DNA from: Gorsachius magnificus
Taxonomy: Eukaryota; Chordata; Aves; Pelecaniformes; Ardeidae
Length of the DNA stretch: 64,000 nucleotides
Reading direction: 5' to 3'
Assembly (NCBI GenBank): GCA_034008185.1
Contig: CM067081.1
Span: 24,364,806 to 24,428,805 of the forward strand
Part shown: positions 12,401 to 24,615 of the stretch, one piece after another
Position numbering within the stretch: position 1 is the first letter of the stretch
Layout: every line of letters begins with the position of its first letter
Notes under the pieces: model-generated
What the model was told of the DNA's origin: nothing
Database searches by the model: none
What the model saw: only the letters and a program-made list of their open reading frames with translations
Made by a program: the position numbers and the translations under genes

Positions 12401-15400
12401 CCAAGCTCTGGGGCTGGAGCTGCTATCGCAGGTGGGCAGGACATGCAAGGGACACCCTAATGATCATTGGGGTGGTCGGGGTGAGGCAGGTGGGAATGTC
12501 CACTTCCAGCCCCGAGCAAGGCACTGTTCTGTCCCAGATTCACTACAGCACATGGGGCGCTTGCTTTGTCAGCTGCCTCGGCAGCACGCAGGGATGGGGT
12601 CTGAGCCCTGAGCCCTGCGCCCGGTTGCACACCCTGGCACATGGCACGTGCCAAAATCCAAGGCAGGAGGACAATTTGTCACCCACCATGAGCTTCTAGC
12701 CTGGGCAGGGCCTCCACTCCTCCCCATTAACCTGCAAGCGGGGCTGGATCCCTGCTGGTCCAGCTAAGCCATAGCAGCACTGCCAGAGGCCTTCATGCTG
12801 GATGTGGCTGCAGGCAGCTCCATGGACGGACAGACGGATGGCTGCTGCGCTCCAGAGCCAGCCCCCAGGCGCTCCCCGCCAAGCATCCCTGCAGCCCTGG
12901 ATAACACGCATTTGGTTTGCACTGCACAGCACGCCGTGCAAGGCAGTCACAACCTGCAGAAAAAAAAAATTAAAGAAGTAAAAAAAAAAGATGCCTGTGT
13001 TTTTCTGTTTACCTTGCACTTGTGCTATCAGAAACGGGGCGCTCAGGGTAACAGTGGGGCTCCTGGGCAGGTTGGCGCCACATGGGAAGCCACAGTCTAA
13101 GCACCCCCCGCCATGTTTCCAGGCCAGATAGAGCCCAGGGAGGATGCGATACTCCGAGCACCCACTGCAAGAGCCTTTCTGGCTCCCTTGGGAAGGGACT
13201 AAACAACTGTGGCAGGAGGAGGAGAGCCAGCAGAGACCGCTGGCTGTGCCATATGGGGCACCAGGCTCTGGTCTCCCTGCTCTCTGCAAGCCCAGAGCTG
13301 CCCCACAGCTCCCTGCTAAGGAGGGCTCTGCTGAACCCGTGCCCAGCCCTGGTGCCCCCCATCCCTGCACCTCACGGGTGGCTGCAGCTCATCTGCAGCA
13401 CTGATCCCTGCCGTGGGGAGCTGCAAGGAAAGTGGCGTAGTGGAGGTGATGCCCAGGTGTCTCTGGAGCCGGGCCCCAATGTGGCGGGGCGGCAGCAGCA
13501 GGGAGAGCAGCAGCCTCTTGGCTCGCCACCATGCTGTGTTTAGCAGATTACGTCCACCTCCTTAAACCAAAACCCTGACAGGAAAAAGAAGGATCCCACT
13601 GACACGTTTCACCACTGAGGAAGAGGAGCCCTGTCCACCGTGAGTGGGGGACCAGTGGGTCACCACACTCCAGGCATGGCAGCACACTTGTGGGGCCACA
13701 AAGGCTTTCCACTGCTGCAGCAAAAGCTATTTTTAAGTTTTTCATTTCAAGAAAGAAAGGAGGGGACAGAAGGGGAATACCGAGTCTCCTTGTCACACCC
13801 TCACCATGGCTTTTGCTGCACAGCAAAGGGCTGCTGCGGCAGGGAACAGCTGCCTCACTCTTCCTCACACCTCCGCCTTCACCTGCCTCTCCGAGGAAGG
13901 GTTTCCTGCAGCCAGGAGGAGGGCCAGGCTGCTCCTGCTTTTGGGAGCAGGTTTCAGGGGTGCTTGGTGTGGGGATCGCTCAAAGCTGCACCCCAGAGAG
14001 CGGCGGCCGCGGCAGTGGCAGCAGCAGCAGTGAGCTTCAGCTGCTTCCCCTTTCGGCCACTGCTCTGATCCAGGGCAGGAAAACCCCCTCGAATTTCATT
14101 TCTCATTTTCATCCTCATTTTCTTTATATTGAAATGTTTAAGATGTGCCCACTCAGAGCAACAACAGCAACAACAGAGAATCAACGCTCCAGGCAAACCG
14201 AACAAGTTCTGCTGTCTTTCAGCAGGAGTTTAGCCATTAGCTTTTAAAAAGCTACATCCCAATGACCTGTCTGTGGCTTTTGTACCACTGCAAGAAAGTG
14301 GAGAAGGAGTCCTGTCACCAGGCTGGAAGTTGTCATTACACAGCGGATAATTTTCCTGCTAAATTGATGGTTTGCCGAGGTGTACCGTGAAATCTTCTCC
14401 ATGGAAAAGCTGGAGATGGGGAAAATGCCTTAGCATTTCTCCTTGCTTTAGGAGGACTGATGAAGGTCAGTATCATTGGTCGGATGGTGCGGGTCACCTG
14501 GAGTCTTTCCCCCATAGCAGCCATGCTTCTGAAGAACATTTTGAAGGGTTGGGTCTCCCTGTAAGTGGGGCTTGTTTGTAGTTTTTGCAGTTGAAGACCT
14601 GAGGGAAAGCTGGATTTAGATGGTGCTGTGCAAACAGAAAATAAAAAGTAACCAAAGTACTCAGAAAAAGCAATAAGTCAGCATTTTAAACCACTAGTTT
14701 CATCCTTCAGAACATGTTTCTACCGGCATGGTATACGGTATAACAAATAGCTGGTCTAAGGTACACAAATATATTATCGCTCTTGCTTAGCTTACTTCAG
14801 CAGCATCCAAGTGAAGTTGCTTGTGCAGCTGTCACTTAGCCTGTGCATTAGGAAAATTAATTACACGGTCACGTAGTGGAGATCAGCTGGGACCCTTGCT
14901 CCCATCCATGACAGGAGAGTTGTTGATGCTCCGGGAACATGTCTGGGCTGTGCATAGGAAAGGCTCCTGTCTTCAGGATCCCTGCCTGCATTGGGCGGGA
15001 AAGAAGGGGACTGAAAGGGGAAGAGGGACAGCGACTTGCTAAAGTGACCAGTTAAAGGAGCTGGTGGCTCTGCCCAAGAACAGGGCTCTCCCTTTGCTGA
15101 ACTTCTGATGTTTCTAAGCAATGCCACCAGCCCATCAATCCAAAAGTGACCCGACCTCCCCATCTCCCAGGCACCGAGGCAGCAGTGAGAGGGATGTGTG
15201 ATTTTGAGGAGGGCTGGCTCCGCACAGCTGCACTGAAATGTGCTCTGCACACGGAAAATATCCTGTCCTCAGCGTCCTGGGTGAGATGGGCCGACTGACC
15301 CCAGCTCACCCACTGCAAAACCAAGAGGGGAGGCTTGCCCACACCTGCAAGGGGACAGGGGAGAGACAGCATCGTTAGTGGCTGCAGATTGCTGCCGCGA

Positions 15401-18400
15401 TGACAGCATTGCAGAAGCACCCGAGAGGAAATTAATCATTGTAAAGCATGTGCAGGGGTTACCTGGGTGCATACAACCACGCCACGCGCTGAACGTGGAT
15501 GGCAAAAGCAGAAAGGGGGTAAGCGGAGGAGGTGGATGTCCCCACGCACGCCTGGTGTGGCTGGAGCTGAGACCTGGGGTGACCATCACCGCTGGCTGTG
15601 CTTGGCAGTGCCGCACTGGAAGCACGCTTCTCTTCTCCTGCTGCCTCCCTCCTCCCGAAAACCCTCACCCCAGCCCTGCGAACAACCTGGTGTGTCACGG
15701 TGCAATTACAGACTGTCAACCCATGTCAGCCCGAGGTGGGTGGGAATTAAGGCTCCACTGACATCTAGCATTTTTCTCATTTTTGACAGTGTGACTAATT
15801 TCAGACTAATTTGGTGTCTTCTTGTGTTCTGTCGTTTGGGTTTGGGTTTTATCATTATTACTATAATTACACTTATGCATGTTTCTGTTTGATTAAACAT
15901 CAAATAGTAAATACCCACATGTGGTAGTCACAGCAAGAAGAAATCCAGGGATTTGCTCCTCTGTCTCTAGCCGGCCCCGGAGCAAACAGCACCCGACTCA
16001 GGACCTTCACCTTAGAGGAATGCATGAAAACTGGAAATGAAAATCAAAGAACTGCCTCTGGGCAAAGCCAGAAAAAACAGTTTGGTCCTTGGCTCTGTTG
16101 TTCCTTAGGTCCCCACAACGATCAGGCATCTTTCTCTCTTTACTCACCTGCTGTTTGTTGCTTAACAGTTGTGTTAACATGTGAGGCATGAACATTCTCT
16201 AGAATATTAATTTGTGCAACCTCTTAGGCATTTTAGGATGCTTAAAATTATCTTCAGACGCAGTAAGATACGTGAGCACCACCATCAGCAATGTTCACTA
16301 AGGCACCTACAGCATCCCTTGGCCCTGGCCAAGATTTCTCTTTTTGGGCAAGTTACAATTCTTCATCCTCAGTAATGGATCCAGCACATTTCAAACAGCG
16401 GCACCTCAACTTGGGAAGTTATTTATACCTGTTGGCTGTGCTGCAACAACTCACTGTTGTGGTCATGGTTGCCGGATCAGTTTAAAAGGAAATATTTCCC
16501 CATGCAAGTGGGCAAGCCAAGGGCACATGTGTAGATTAGTGCCACCAGGTTTAAGCTGGCGGTGATGCTGAAGCTTTTGGTCATGAATGCCCACATCTGG
16601 GTTGTCAAGTGGCAGCAAGAAGAGGAGGAGGAAGGGCACAAGAGTGGAAACGCTGAAGCCCCCTCCATGCAGAAAATGGGCTGTGAGAAAGCCCCTGGCC
16701 CCAGGAAGTGCACCAACCCACTGCTGCAGTCACCTTTGTGCCAGCAGGCATCATGAGCTGAGGCATGTGGGCCAGGGTGGGCAGGGTAACGAGGGAGGCC
16801 ACGATGGAAGGAAGTAATTAAAGATGGAGGAGATGTCTCATCATGATTGCTGCCAGGGTGGAAGTAGTTCTGGGAGATGGTGCACACCCATGAGCTGTCC
16901 CAGCCATGGCAGCTGGGGCCTTTAGCACTGCTTTATTTTTTGGTCAGTTCCCATTTCTCCAAACCATTGAGATGGCCAAAACAGACCTCAAGACCTCAGC
17001 TCACCTCTTTAAGCACCCACAAGTGAGGTCTCCCACACAAGCACCCAGACCTGGGCAAGGGGTGGCTGTGACCATCAGGAGGCACCGCAAGAGGAAGGCT
17101 TGGGGGGACCTGGGTGCTCATGAAAGGATGGGGTAGGCGTGAGGTCTGGCCGATAAGGGCACACTTGCTTTGCCAGGTGACGGCTCTGGCTTGGCACAAT
17201 TTCAGCTCTTCCAGAACCACTCCCTGGAGAAGAGATGTCTTGTCCTGTTCCATGACTGGAGATGTGACTTCCCTGCTCCCCTAGAGCAGAGGCTTTGCAA
17301 GGGGAGGGTTTCCAGACCCAGAATCTTCAGGAGCTACTTCAGTCAGTTAAATGGGGGCCACGGTATGCTCTCATCCTGGTCTCATCCCCCAGTTGCTGCC
17401 CCGGCACATCCTACAGATGTTTTGTCTCCCAGGACCGTCAGGCATTTCCTCAGGGTTTGACCCAGCCAAGCACTTAACACACATGCTCAATCTGAAGCAC
17501 ATCAACAGGCTTACTCAAACCCTGAAGTGCCTGGATAGGGGCCTGTTTGCATACGACAAGCATGGCCTTCTCCCGTGGCTGTCATGAGAAAGGCATTGTT
17601 TTGCATCACTTATTACTTGAGCACCAATTTGTAGCACAGTGGGAAGAGCCAAAGAGGGGCACCTCGTGTTGGCAGCACTGAGGAGGAATCTGAACCAAAC
17701 GTGGCTGTTTGGGATGGATGGGATGGCTCAGGGGTGACGTGAAGCTGCACTGCACCGTGCCGCAGCGAGCGGCCGCCGCTTGCAGGACCCAAGGAGGACC
17801 ACTCGTGACCAGCCACGCACATGCGCAGACAGCCAAAATAGGAACTTGCCTACCAGAAAATACGCAGAGACATTAAACCCAGGAGCTTTTCATCACCCCG
17901 GTCAGACCAGTCGCAGCCTGACTAACAGGAGGCCAAGCCTATATTTACTGCAATTTATATAAATCAAGAGAGATCCCATGAAAGACAACCAACCAACCTA
18001 ATTGCTCTAGGGACAAATTCCTTGTGACACACACATCTGATAACATCAATTACCTGGCAAACAGACTGATTCAAATGCTGTGGGTGTTTTCAGAGGTGAT
18101 AAACATTATGGGAGGAGGCCAGGATTGAGGCTGAAAACACTGGCAAAGGACCTGTAAGGGTCAACATCCATCAGAAACCCTATGCTCATGGGCAACAGAG
18201 ACCCCAGGATGGCCCGTTCACATCTCCCTGCACACCACAAGCTTCCGGCATCTTCTAACAAACTTCAGACCTCTAGTGAAAAAACAAATTCAAAGCTAGA
18301 CTGTGCTCAGGCACACTGCTGTGTCAAAACCTCCTACCATAACAGGGAATATGTTGAACAAAAAAAGCTTAAGAATGCGTGGAGCCCTCTACTCGACAGC

Positions 18401-21400
18401 CCTCTTCAACAAATCCATCCCGCTCTCCGGCTGGGTGCTCGCGTGATGGCAGGTTTCTTTCAGTTAGTTAGCAGGTTAGCAGGAGGCCACGCAGCGCCGG
18501 AGGAGAAGTGGGTGACACTACACCCATCACTATTCATTGCTGCTTACAGAGGAAACCTCCCTGCTGCTATGCAGCCAGACCAGCCCCTCTGCACCCCTCG
18601 TCACCTCCACATGGCCCCCCAGGGACGGTGGCTACCTGGGGTGAGCAGCACAAACTGCAGGAGAAGCTCAGCCAGGCGAGCGCAGCCAACTAGAGCAGCA
18701 GGTCTTAGCACCTGGATGCTCTCAGAAGACTTTGTGCTCTTGCTGCTCCTGCTGCTCAAGCCCGTATTTCTGGTGTTGCTTAAGCGGGACTGAGCTCTTG
18801 TGGCCGTGCAAGTGTGCACCGCAAGCACCTCTCTGTCTGACAGCTGCCACTTCAACCTCCTCCCTGCGCCCCAGAAAGCATCCCCATCCCCATGGGCACA
18901 GGGTGGCTTGTGCCCAGCCCATGGGGAGGTGGCCCGGCCTCTCAGAGCTGTCCTCTGCTTGGGGTCCCACACCATGCCCCCACGGCCATTAGGTGCAATT
19001 GTCTTTTTTCTGTGGTTTTCCAGTTCAAAGGGTCTGAAATAATAAGAGGGACATGTTGTGGCCTGCCAGATGGGTGCTTTCTCATAGCAATGGGTGCCAA
19101 GGTTGTGCTTTGCATGCCTTGGGGTGCAGCAAAAGGGCTTTGGGGGGCATCCAAGGGCAGAACACAGCACTGGAGGACCATGAGACCTGACATGGCACAG
19201 CTAAGTGTGGGCTGTTTGGAGCAGGCTCAGGAGGCAAATTTCCCATCAGCTGGGTGAAACTGGGGCCACCTGGACGTTAGCCCTCATTTAGGGTTGCATT
19301 TTAGGGCTCAGAGCAGTTTCCAGTCTCTGTGGACCTTTGCAGCAGCTGTCCCACCTCAGTGAGAGTTTCATTCCTGGGAGGAAAAAGGAGGTGTGAAAGG
19401 GAAGGAGGAGGAGCCGGGCAGGAGCTCAGAGGAGATAACTGCAAAGCAAAGAAAGAATGAGGCAGGACGAAAGTGGAAAGTAAATAAAGTCACTGGAAAG
19501 CAGTAACTGTGAGAGTCTTAGCGGAATCTTCTAAATCTTGGAAAGGAGGACAGAGTCGGTTCCACAGCAGAAAGGAAGCCCGAGACCCACAAAAGCTCTT
19601 CCCTATCTGCAAGAAGTTGAAGCCAAAGTGAATACATCACTTCCCCTGCTTCTACACTCAGAAATGATTGCAGAAAACTGCCTCACCAGGAGGAATAGGA
19701 TGGGCAGGCTTAAGCTGGGAAGGACTTTTCCAGTTTTTTGTAGGAGCTGAAGGTCCTATGGCCAACTGCAGGTGAAACACAGGAACAGGGGGAGAGGCAT
19801 ACGGAGCTAATTGGTCCTGATTTGAAAGAACTAAAAATAAATCCTGAGGGAAGACCTCAGCAAGCGGCGTGTCTCCAGGGGACGCTGACTCAGGCAGAAG
19901 TGGCATGATGCAGATGAACGGGGAGGCAAGACCATCCCGAGCAGAAATCTCATTACAGCTGTTTAGCTATTCCTGCTAACCTGCCTCCTATTTACTGCCC
20001 CGAGGGCTTAAGCAAAGGACATTAAGAATGAAATTAAGAAAGTAGAAATGTAGGCTGAACATCTGAAAAAAAAATCTCCACAGCAGGATGAGCCAAGTAT
20101 GTCTGCAGAGATCTTTGCTGGCACCACCAGCCAGCTGAAGCCAAGCAGGAGTCCTGCAGCAGTGGCTTCTCCAGCCCCAACCAAAACACCCTGCGAGATG
20201 CTTCCCCCCCTGCCAGGCACCTCTGGGCTCCTGGTACCCAGCGGATGGGGAGAGCAGGGATGTACTGTTCCCCCAGAGCATCCTCTGGGCAGGGATGTTC
20301 CCTCCAGCTGGGTTACCCCCCCAGGCTGGACCAGTTCACTGCTTACCAGTCACCTCAGGGCCTGGGGTAGGGTTTCCACGGGAGGAGGGGAACACCTCTC
20401 TGCCCTGCATCCCACTGCCTGGCAGAGGATGCACAAGAGCTCATGAGTCCCTGAGTGAAGGGGTGAGCCTGGAGCACTTTTATTTGCTGCTGTAGCCCTT
20501 TAGCTGCTCCCACAGCCCCCAGAAGCATTGAGGCTCATGCAGGAGCGGCTGTGTTGTAGCAGTGAAACTTGAGCATGTGCTTGCCCTGCCAACGTTTTCC
20601 CATCTCTCACAGCTCTTTTTCTGGCCCTCTTGAAAAACAAACAAACTAATTAGAAAATGAAAAAACACTGGGAGTAAGCCCCACTGATGGACAGCAAAGC
20701 CTTCTTTGGTCTCCTGACCCCATTGCCGTCCTCTCCGGCAGCAATACCTGCACAGAGCGCAAGAAACCCTCCGTGCTGGCGCCCAGGCTGGCGGTGCAAT
20801 TAGAGACTGTCATGTGCTATCTGTCCTGTAATTTGCTACATTGGCACAGGCATCTGTGTTGGTAATTATGCACGTAGTGGGATCCACAGCATTACACATA
20901 GCCGCTAGCAGGAGCAAAGAGCCAAAAGAGCGAGGCTTTGCAAGAGCACAGCTGAGTGAGAAATTTGGCGCATGTAGAAAGCTTCATGCAATGTGTATCA
21001 GTGCCTCCCTATGGAGGGCTGGTGGGAAATGCCTACAAATATCCACTTTTGTAAACAAGATTTGGATAACGAATGTATCCATGATAGCATCCTTATTCAG
21101 TTTTCCATCACTTCTGCTATTGCAGCATTGCAGTCCAGGCAGAAATGGTGTCAGAGAGTCACGGTTATCTCTGGGATGGGAAGTGCAACCAGGAGGGCTC
21201 TTCTCTGAAATCCACGCTAACAGAGCAGCAGCCGCTGCCAGGTTTAGGTGGATATACAGTCTCATGCAGTGTTAATTTCTGGATAGCTCCATTCCAGAGA
21301 AAGCCGGCTGAGTCTCTGCGAGGTCTGGAGAGGTGAGCAAACCTCCAGCTCTCATGCGAACAGTCCTGCAGTCAAGCTTTTAAACAGATGCTCTGTCACA

Positions 21401-21734
21401 GGCTCAGCAAAACCACAGGATCTCTGGTTCGCAGTCACAGCAAGACCCCGTGCAGGCTGCCACCAGCCACCAGCCCCAGAGGCTATCAGGAGCTGGCAGA
21501 GATCCACCAGGCAGGCGATGGCAATAATTCTTTCTTCTCAAAAGGATTTTGTCCTGAAGACCCATTTTCGGCAGTGAAGGATGTTGATACACGTCTCTTC
21601 TGACCGGTCCCCTGCCAGGGATCTCCTATAGCTGCTCCCTCTAACACACACAAGGGCAAGATGGTTGCAAAGCGCCAAGGCCGTAGAGATCCTCGTTCTG
21701 CAGCATCTCACAAAACTGCCAGACTAGGACACCC
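9473..21734. other. 12 kb intergenic stretch without young transposons
   Basis: No CR1, LTR or gene was recognised. Composition alternates between GC-rich and AT-rich patches. Two short GC-rich spots with gcggccgc lie at about 14002 and 17770. The longest frames (224 codons minus strand at 12696-13370, 203 codons plus strand at 18182-18793) lack domains and are judged chance frames. An unannotated noncoding RNA cannot be excluded. Confidence 0.55.
12961..12990. repeat. A-rich tract
   Basis: Two runs of nine to ten A separated by ttaaagaagt. It could be the remnant of a poly(A) tail, but no retrocopy is recognised next to it. Confidence 0.9.
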
Positions 21735-21880
21735 CGTCCTCAAAGCCCAGGAGCTGGAGGAGGGACGTTATTCTCTTCCAGGCTCTATGCTCGCTTGCTG
21801 TCTGACCTTGGGCAAAACAATAATCCCCTCTACATCTTTTTGCCATTGTAGACCCAGAATAATACCTAAAACCTCCAGAA
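21735..21880 (+). mobile_element. MIR-like ancient SINE relic
   Basis: The core segment ttgctgtctgaccttgggca, with cccctctacatctttttgcc and gacccagaataatacc, follows the order of a MIR (CORE-SINE) consensus: CTGTGTGACCTTGGGCAA, then CTCTGTGCCTCAGTTT, then GGGGATAATAATA. Diverged but collinear over about 110 bp. Confidence 0.55.
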
Positions 21881-22557
21881 AAAAGACCATCCTTTAACAG
21901 CGTCCTGCTAACGCAATGTAGCACAGTGATTTACAAAAGCGTGAGAACCTCATTTTTATCTCCTGCTTGAATTGTTAAAATAATTAATTACTTCTGGGAA
22001 CCTTTAATTAAAACACTGCTATATTGCTAGTTATGTTTAAAACACTTAACACTGAATCACTCCATCTACAATTTCCAACCACTGCCGCCTTTAATATTCC
22101 AATCCCAAACTGTCCTGTTGTACACTTCAGTGGCCAGTGGTAATTCTGCAGCTCAAATCAACATAATGCTTTTTTCCATGCCCTGAAATGACACCAAGGT
22201 ATTTGTGAGAATTGCAGCTGTCCAACCAAATTATCATCAATCACATTAAATTAGAAAGCATGAGGGGGATGGTTCAGTTTTAAACCATCATTTTTGTTCC
22301 AAGTTGAGCAAGGGAAGTTTTTATTCTTCCCCATTAGCACCCCCAGACTGCACCCCCAGTTGCCTCCATTCCTGCTGCTGATGCTCTGCAGGTGCCTCCA
22401 GGTGTGGGGACTTTCCTCTGAGGATGGCAAGAGTTTGGAGGAGAAAATATAGAGTTGCCCACCCAGCACCCAGTGGGGCAGATTAGGGCACCTGGGAAGC
22501 TGCAGCGGGAGCTGAGCCCACTGGGGACTGCAATGGAGAGAAAACAGAGGGAAAGCC

Positions 22558-23110
22558 TCTGTACTTGGCACTGGTGAGGCCGCACCTCAAATACTGTGTT
22601 CAGTTTTAGACCCCTCACTACAGGAAGGACATTGAGATGCTGGAACATGTCCAGAGGAGAGCAACAAAGCTGGTGAGGGGTCTGGAGCACAAGTCTGATG
22701 AGGAGTGTCTGAGCGAACTGGGGTCGTTTAGTCTGGAGAAGAGGAGGCTGAGGGAGACCTTAACGCCCTCTACAACTGCCTGACAGGAGGCTGCAGTGAG
22801 GTGGGGGTTGGTCTCTTCTCCCAGGTAATGGGTGATAGGACAAAGGGAAATGGCCTCACATTGCACCAGGGCAGGTTTAGGTTGGACATTAGGAAAAATT
22901 TTTTTTTCCAACCAAAGGAGTTGTCAAGCACTGGAACGGGCTGTGCAGGGAAGTGGTGGAGTCCCCATCCCTGGAGGTATTTAGAAGACGGGTAGATGAG
23001 GTGCTTAGGGCCATGGTTTAGTGGTGGGATGGCAGTGTTAGGTTAACAGTTGGGCTTGATGATCTTAAAAGTCTTTTCCAATCTAACCAATTCTATGATT
23101 CTATTCTATG
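22558..23110 (+). mobile_element. CR1 LINE 3' fragment, broken ORF2
   Basis: Starts near ctgtacttggcactggtgag (LYxALVRPHLKYCVQF region) and continues to the 3'UTR and tail at 23110. The coding part is broken by indels (for example at agggagaccttaacgcc) and by an expanded T run in the ggaaaaatttttttttcc region. Confidence 0.92.
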
Positions 23111-24083
23111 AAAGCAGCAGAAGAAAATCGCCCACACAGAGACGCCACCACACCCCATGGTGGACCTGAGATGTCCATGGGATGCTGTGGCTGAACACCT
23201 CACCCAGGCATCCCGGCACTCCCTGTCTCAGCAGTGCTCCTGCCTCTCTGCTCCTCCACAGCCCATAGGCACCCATGGCAGGGGCTGCCTTTTTCTGTGC
23301 CTGGCCTCCCTGTTTTGACTCATCATTTTATGATAAGCAAAAACCACATTTCCAGAGCTCTCCCTGCACAGCCATTGCCTGGCATTGCACACAGCTGGAG
23401 ATCGGAGATCCACCTTGGCATTAAAAAGCCAGATATTTTTCCACCTGATATCTCATTCCAGCCTCTCTTTGACATTTATATGAAAAGAGGCTTTAACGAA
23501 AACCTGGGTAACACTGCATCCTTGTGTCAGGTGAAGCTAAATAGCGATGCAACTTCAAAACTCAGCTTATAGTCACAGCTGTCCCCTCTGTTCCCCATCT
23601 GTGTTCACTCCTTGGCATGGATGGATAGAGTATCTTTGAGAAATCCCTTGAGAAGACCTAGCGGTCTTCCAGAAGGCAGCAACAAATGGATGGAGCTGGG
23701 ACTTTGTCCTACTGCCTCATGGTCATAGGGAATAAATAAACCCAGGTTCTGGAGACCCACCACCACCACCCAAGCAATGTGTGTGAGCTATCAGGACCAG
23801 CTCTGCCAACTCAGCCAGCTCTTTCGAATGTTGTCACCTCTGTGGTGACACCAGGGCTGGATGCTTTGCTGACCACATGCCCGTAGTTCATGTTCTGTTG
23901 CACTGAGCCTCCTGACCCCAAAATGCTAACAGCGATGCAAGGTAAGCATAAGGGGATTCATCCCTTCTGCTTTCTCTGGCATTCACCTGCAATGCACCAC
24001 GGACTGCTGAACACACCAGCAAGACATCACCAATTCCCCTCCATGACAAAAGAGGAGATTTGCTTTAAAACCTTGTATTTAAA
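23111..24083. other. Intergenic, nothing recognised
   Basis: Unique sequence between the CR1 copy and the solo LTR. A short run of CAC units lies near 23758. Confidence 0.6.
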
Positions 24084-24615
24084 CATACTGGTTTTGGCTG
24101 GGATAGAGTTAATTTTCTTCCTAGTAGCTGGCATAGTGCTGTGTTTTGGATTTAGTAGAAGAATGTTGATAACACCCTGATGTTTCAGTTGTTGCTAAGT
24201 AGTGCTTACACCAGTCAAGGGCTTTTTCAGCTTCCCCTGCTCTGCCCTGTGCACAAGAAGCTGGGAGGGGGCACAGCCAGGACAGCTGACCCCAACTAGC
24301 CACAGGGCTATTCCAGACCGTATGACCTTATGCTCTGGGGGAGTTGGCCGGGGGGGCAGCGATGACTGCTGGGGACCGGCTGGGCATCGGTCAGTGGTTG
24401 GTGAGCAATTGCATTGCACATCATTTGTTCTGTATATTCTCTTACCATTACTATTATTATTGTCATTCTTTTCCTCTGCTATTTTATTAAACTGTCTTTA
24501 TCTCAACCCACGGGTTTTACTTTTTACCAATTCTCTCCCCCATGCCACTGAGGGAGGGGGACAGTGAGCGAGCGGCTGGGTGGTGTTCAGCTGCTGGGTG
24601 GGTTAAACCACAGCA
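24084..24615 (+). mobile_element. Solo LTR of an avian endogenous retrovirus
   Basis: This ~530 bp unit begins near tactggttttggctgggata and ends ggtgggttaaaccacagca. It contains a 3' poly(A) signal ATTAAA at 24486-24491, followed by GT-poor, C-rich sequence (ctcaacccacgggttttac). TGGTTT near the left end and AAACCA near the right end form the inverted termini. I recall this LTR as widespread in modern birds, probably of the ERVL (class III) type; the class is not proven from the sequence alone. No gag, pol or env and no second LTR is present, so it arose by recombination between two LTRs. The terminal TG appears mutated and no matching target-site duplication is seen. The TATA-box segment I remember upstream of GGGGGAGTTGGCCGGGGG is missing. 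Confidence 0.75.
24486..24491 (+). promoter_or_regulatory. LTR polyadenylation signal (ATTAAA)
   Basis: ATTAAA within gctattttattaaactgtc, at the position expected near the R/U5 border of the solo LTR. Confidence 0.6.

Noticed and set aside
12696..13370. 224-codon open frame, minus strand
   Set aside because: Composition follows local base composition, the frame crosses the A-rich tract at 12961-12990 (giving a Phe run), and no domain is recognisable.
13995..14035. GC-rich spot with gcggccgc, considered as a CpG-island promoter
   Set aside because: Only about 40 bp long with no extended CpG density; a similar isolated site at about 17770 is equally short.
18182..18793. 203-codon open frame, plus strand
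   Set aside because: No domain, low-complexity Leu run from CTG/CTC units, and overlapping frames on the other strand.
24202..24567. 121-codon open frame, plus strand
   Set aside because: Lies inside the solo LTR, which is noncoding.
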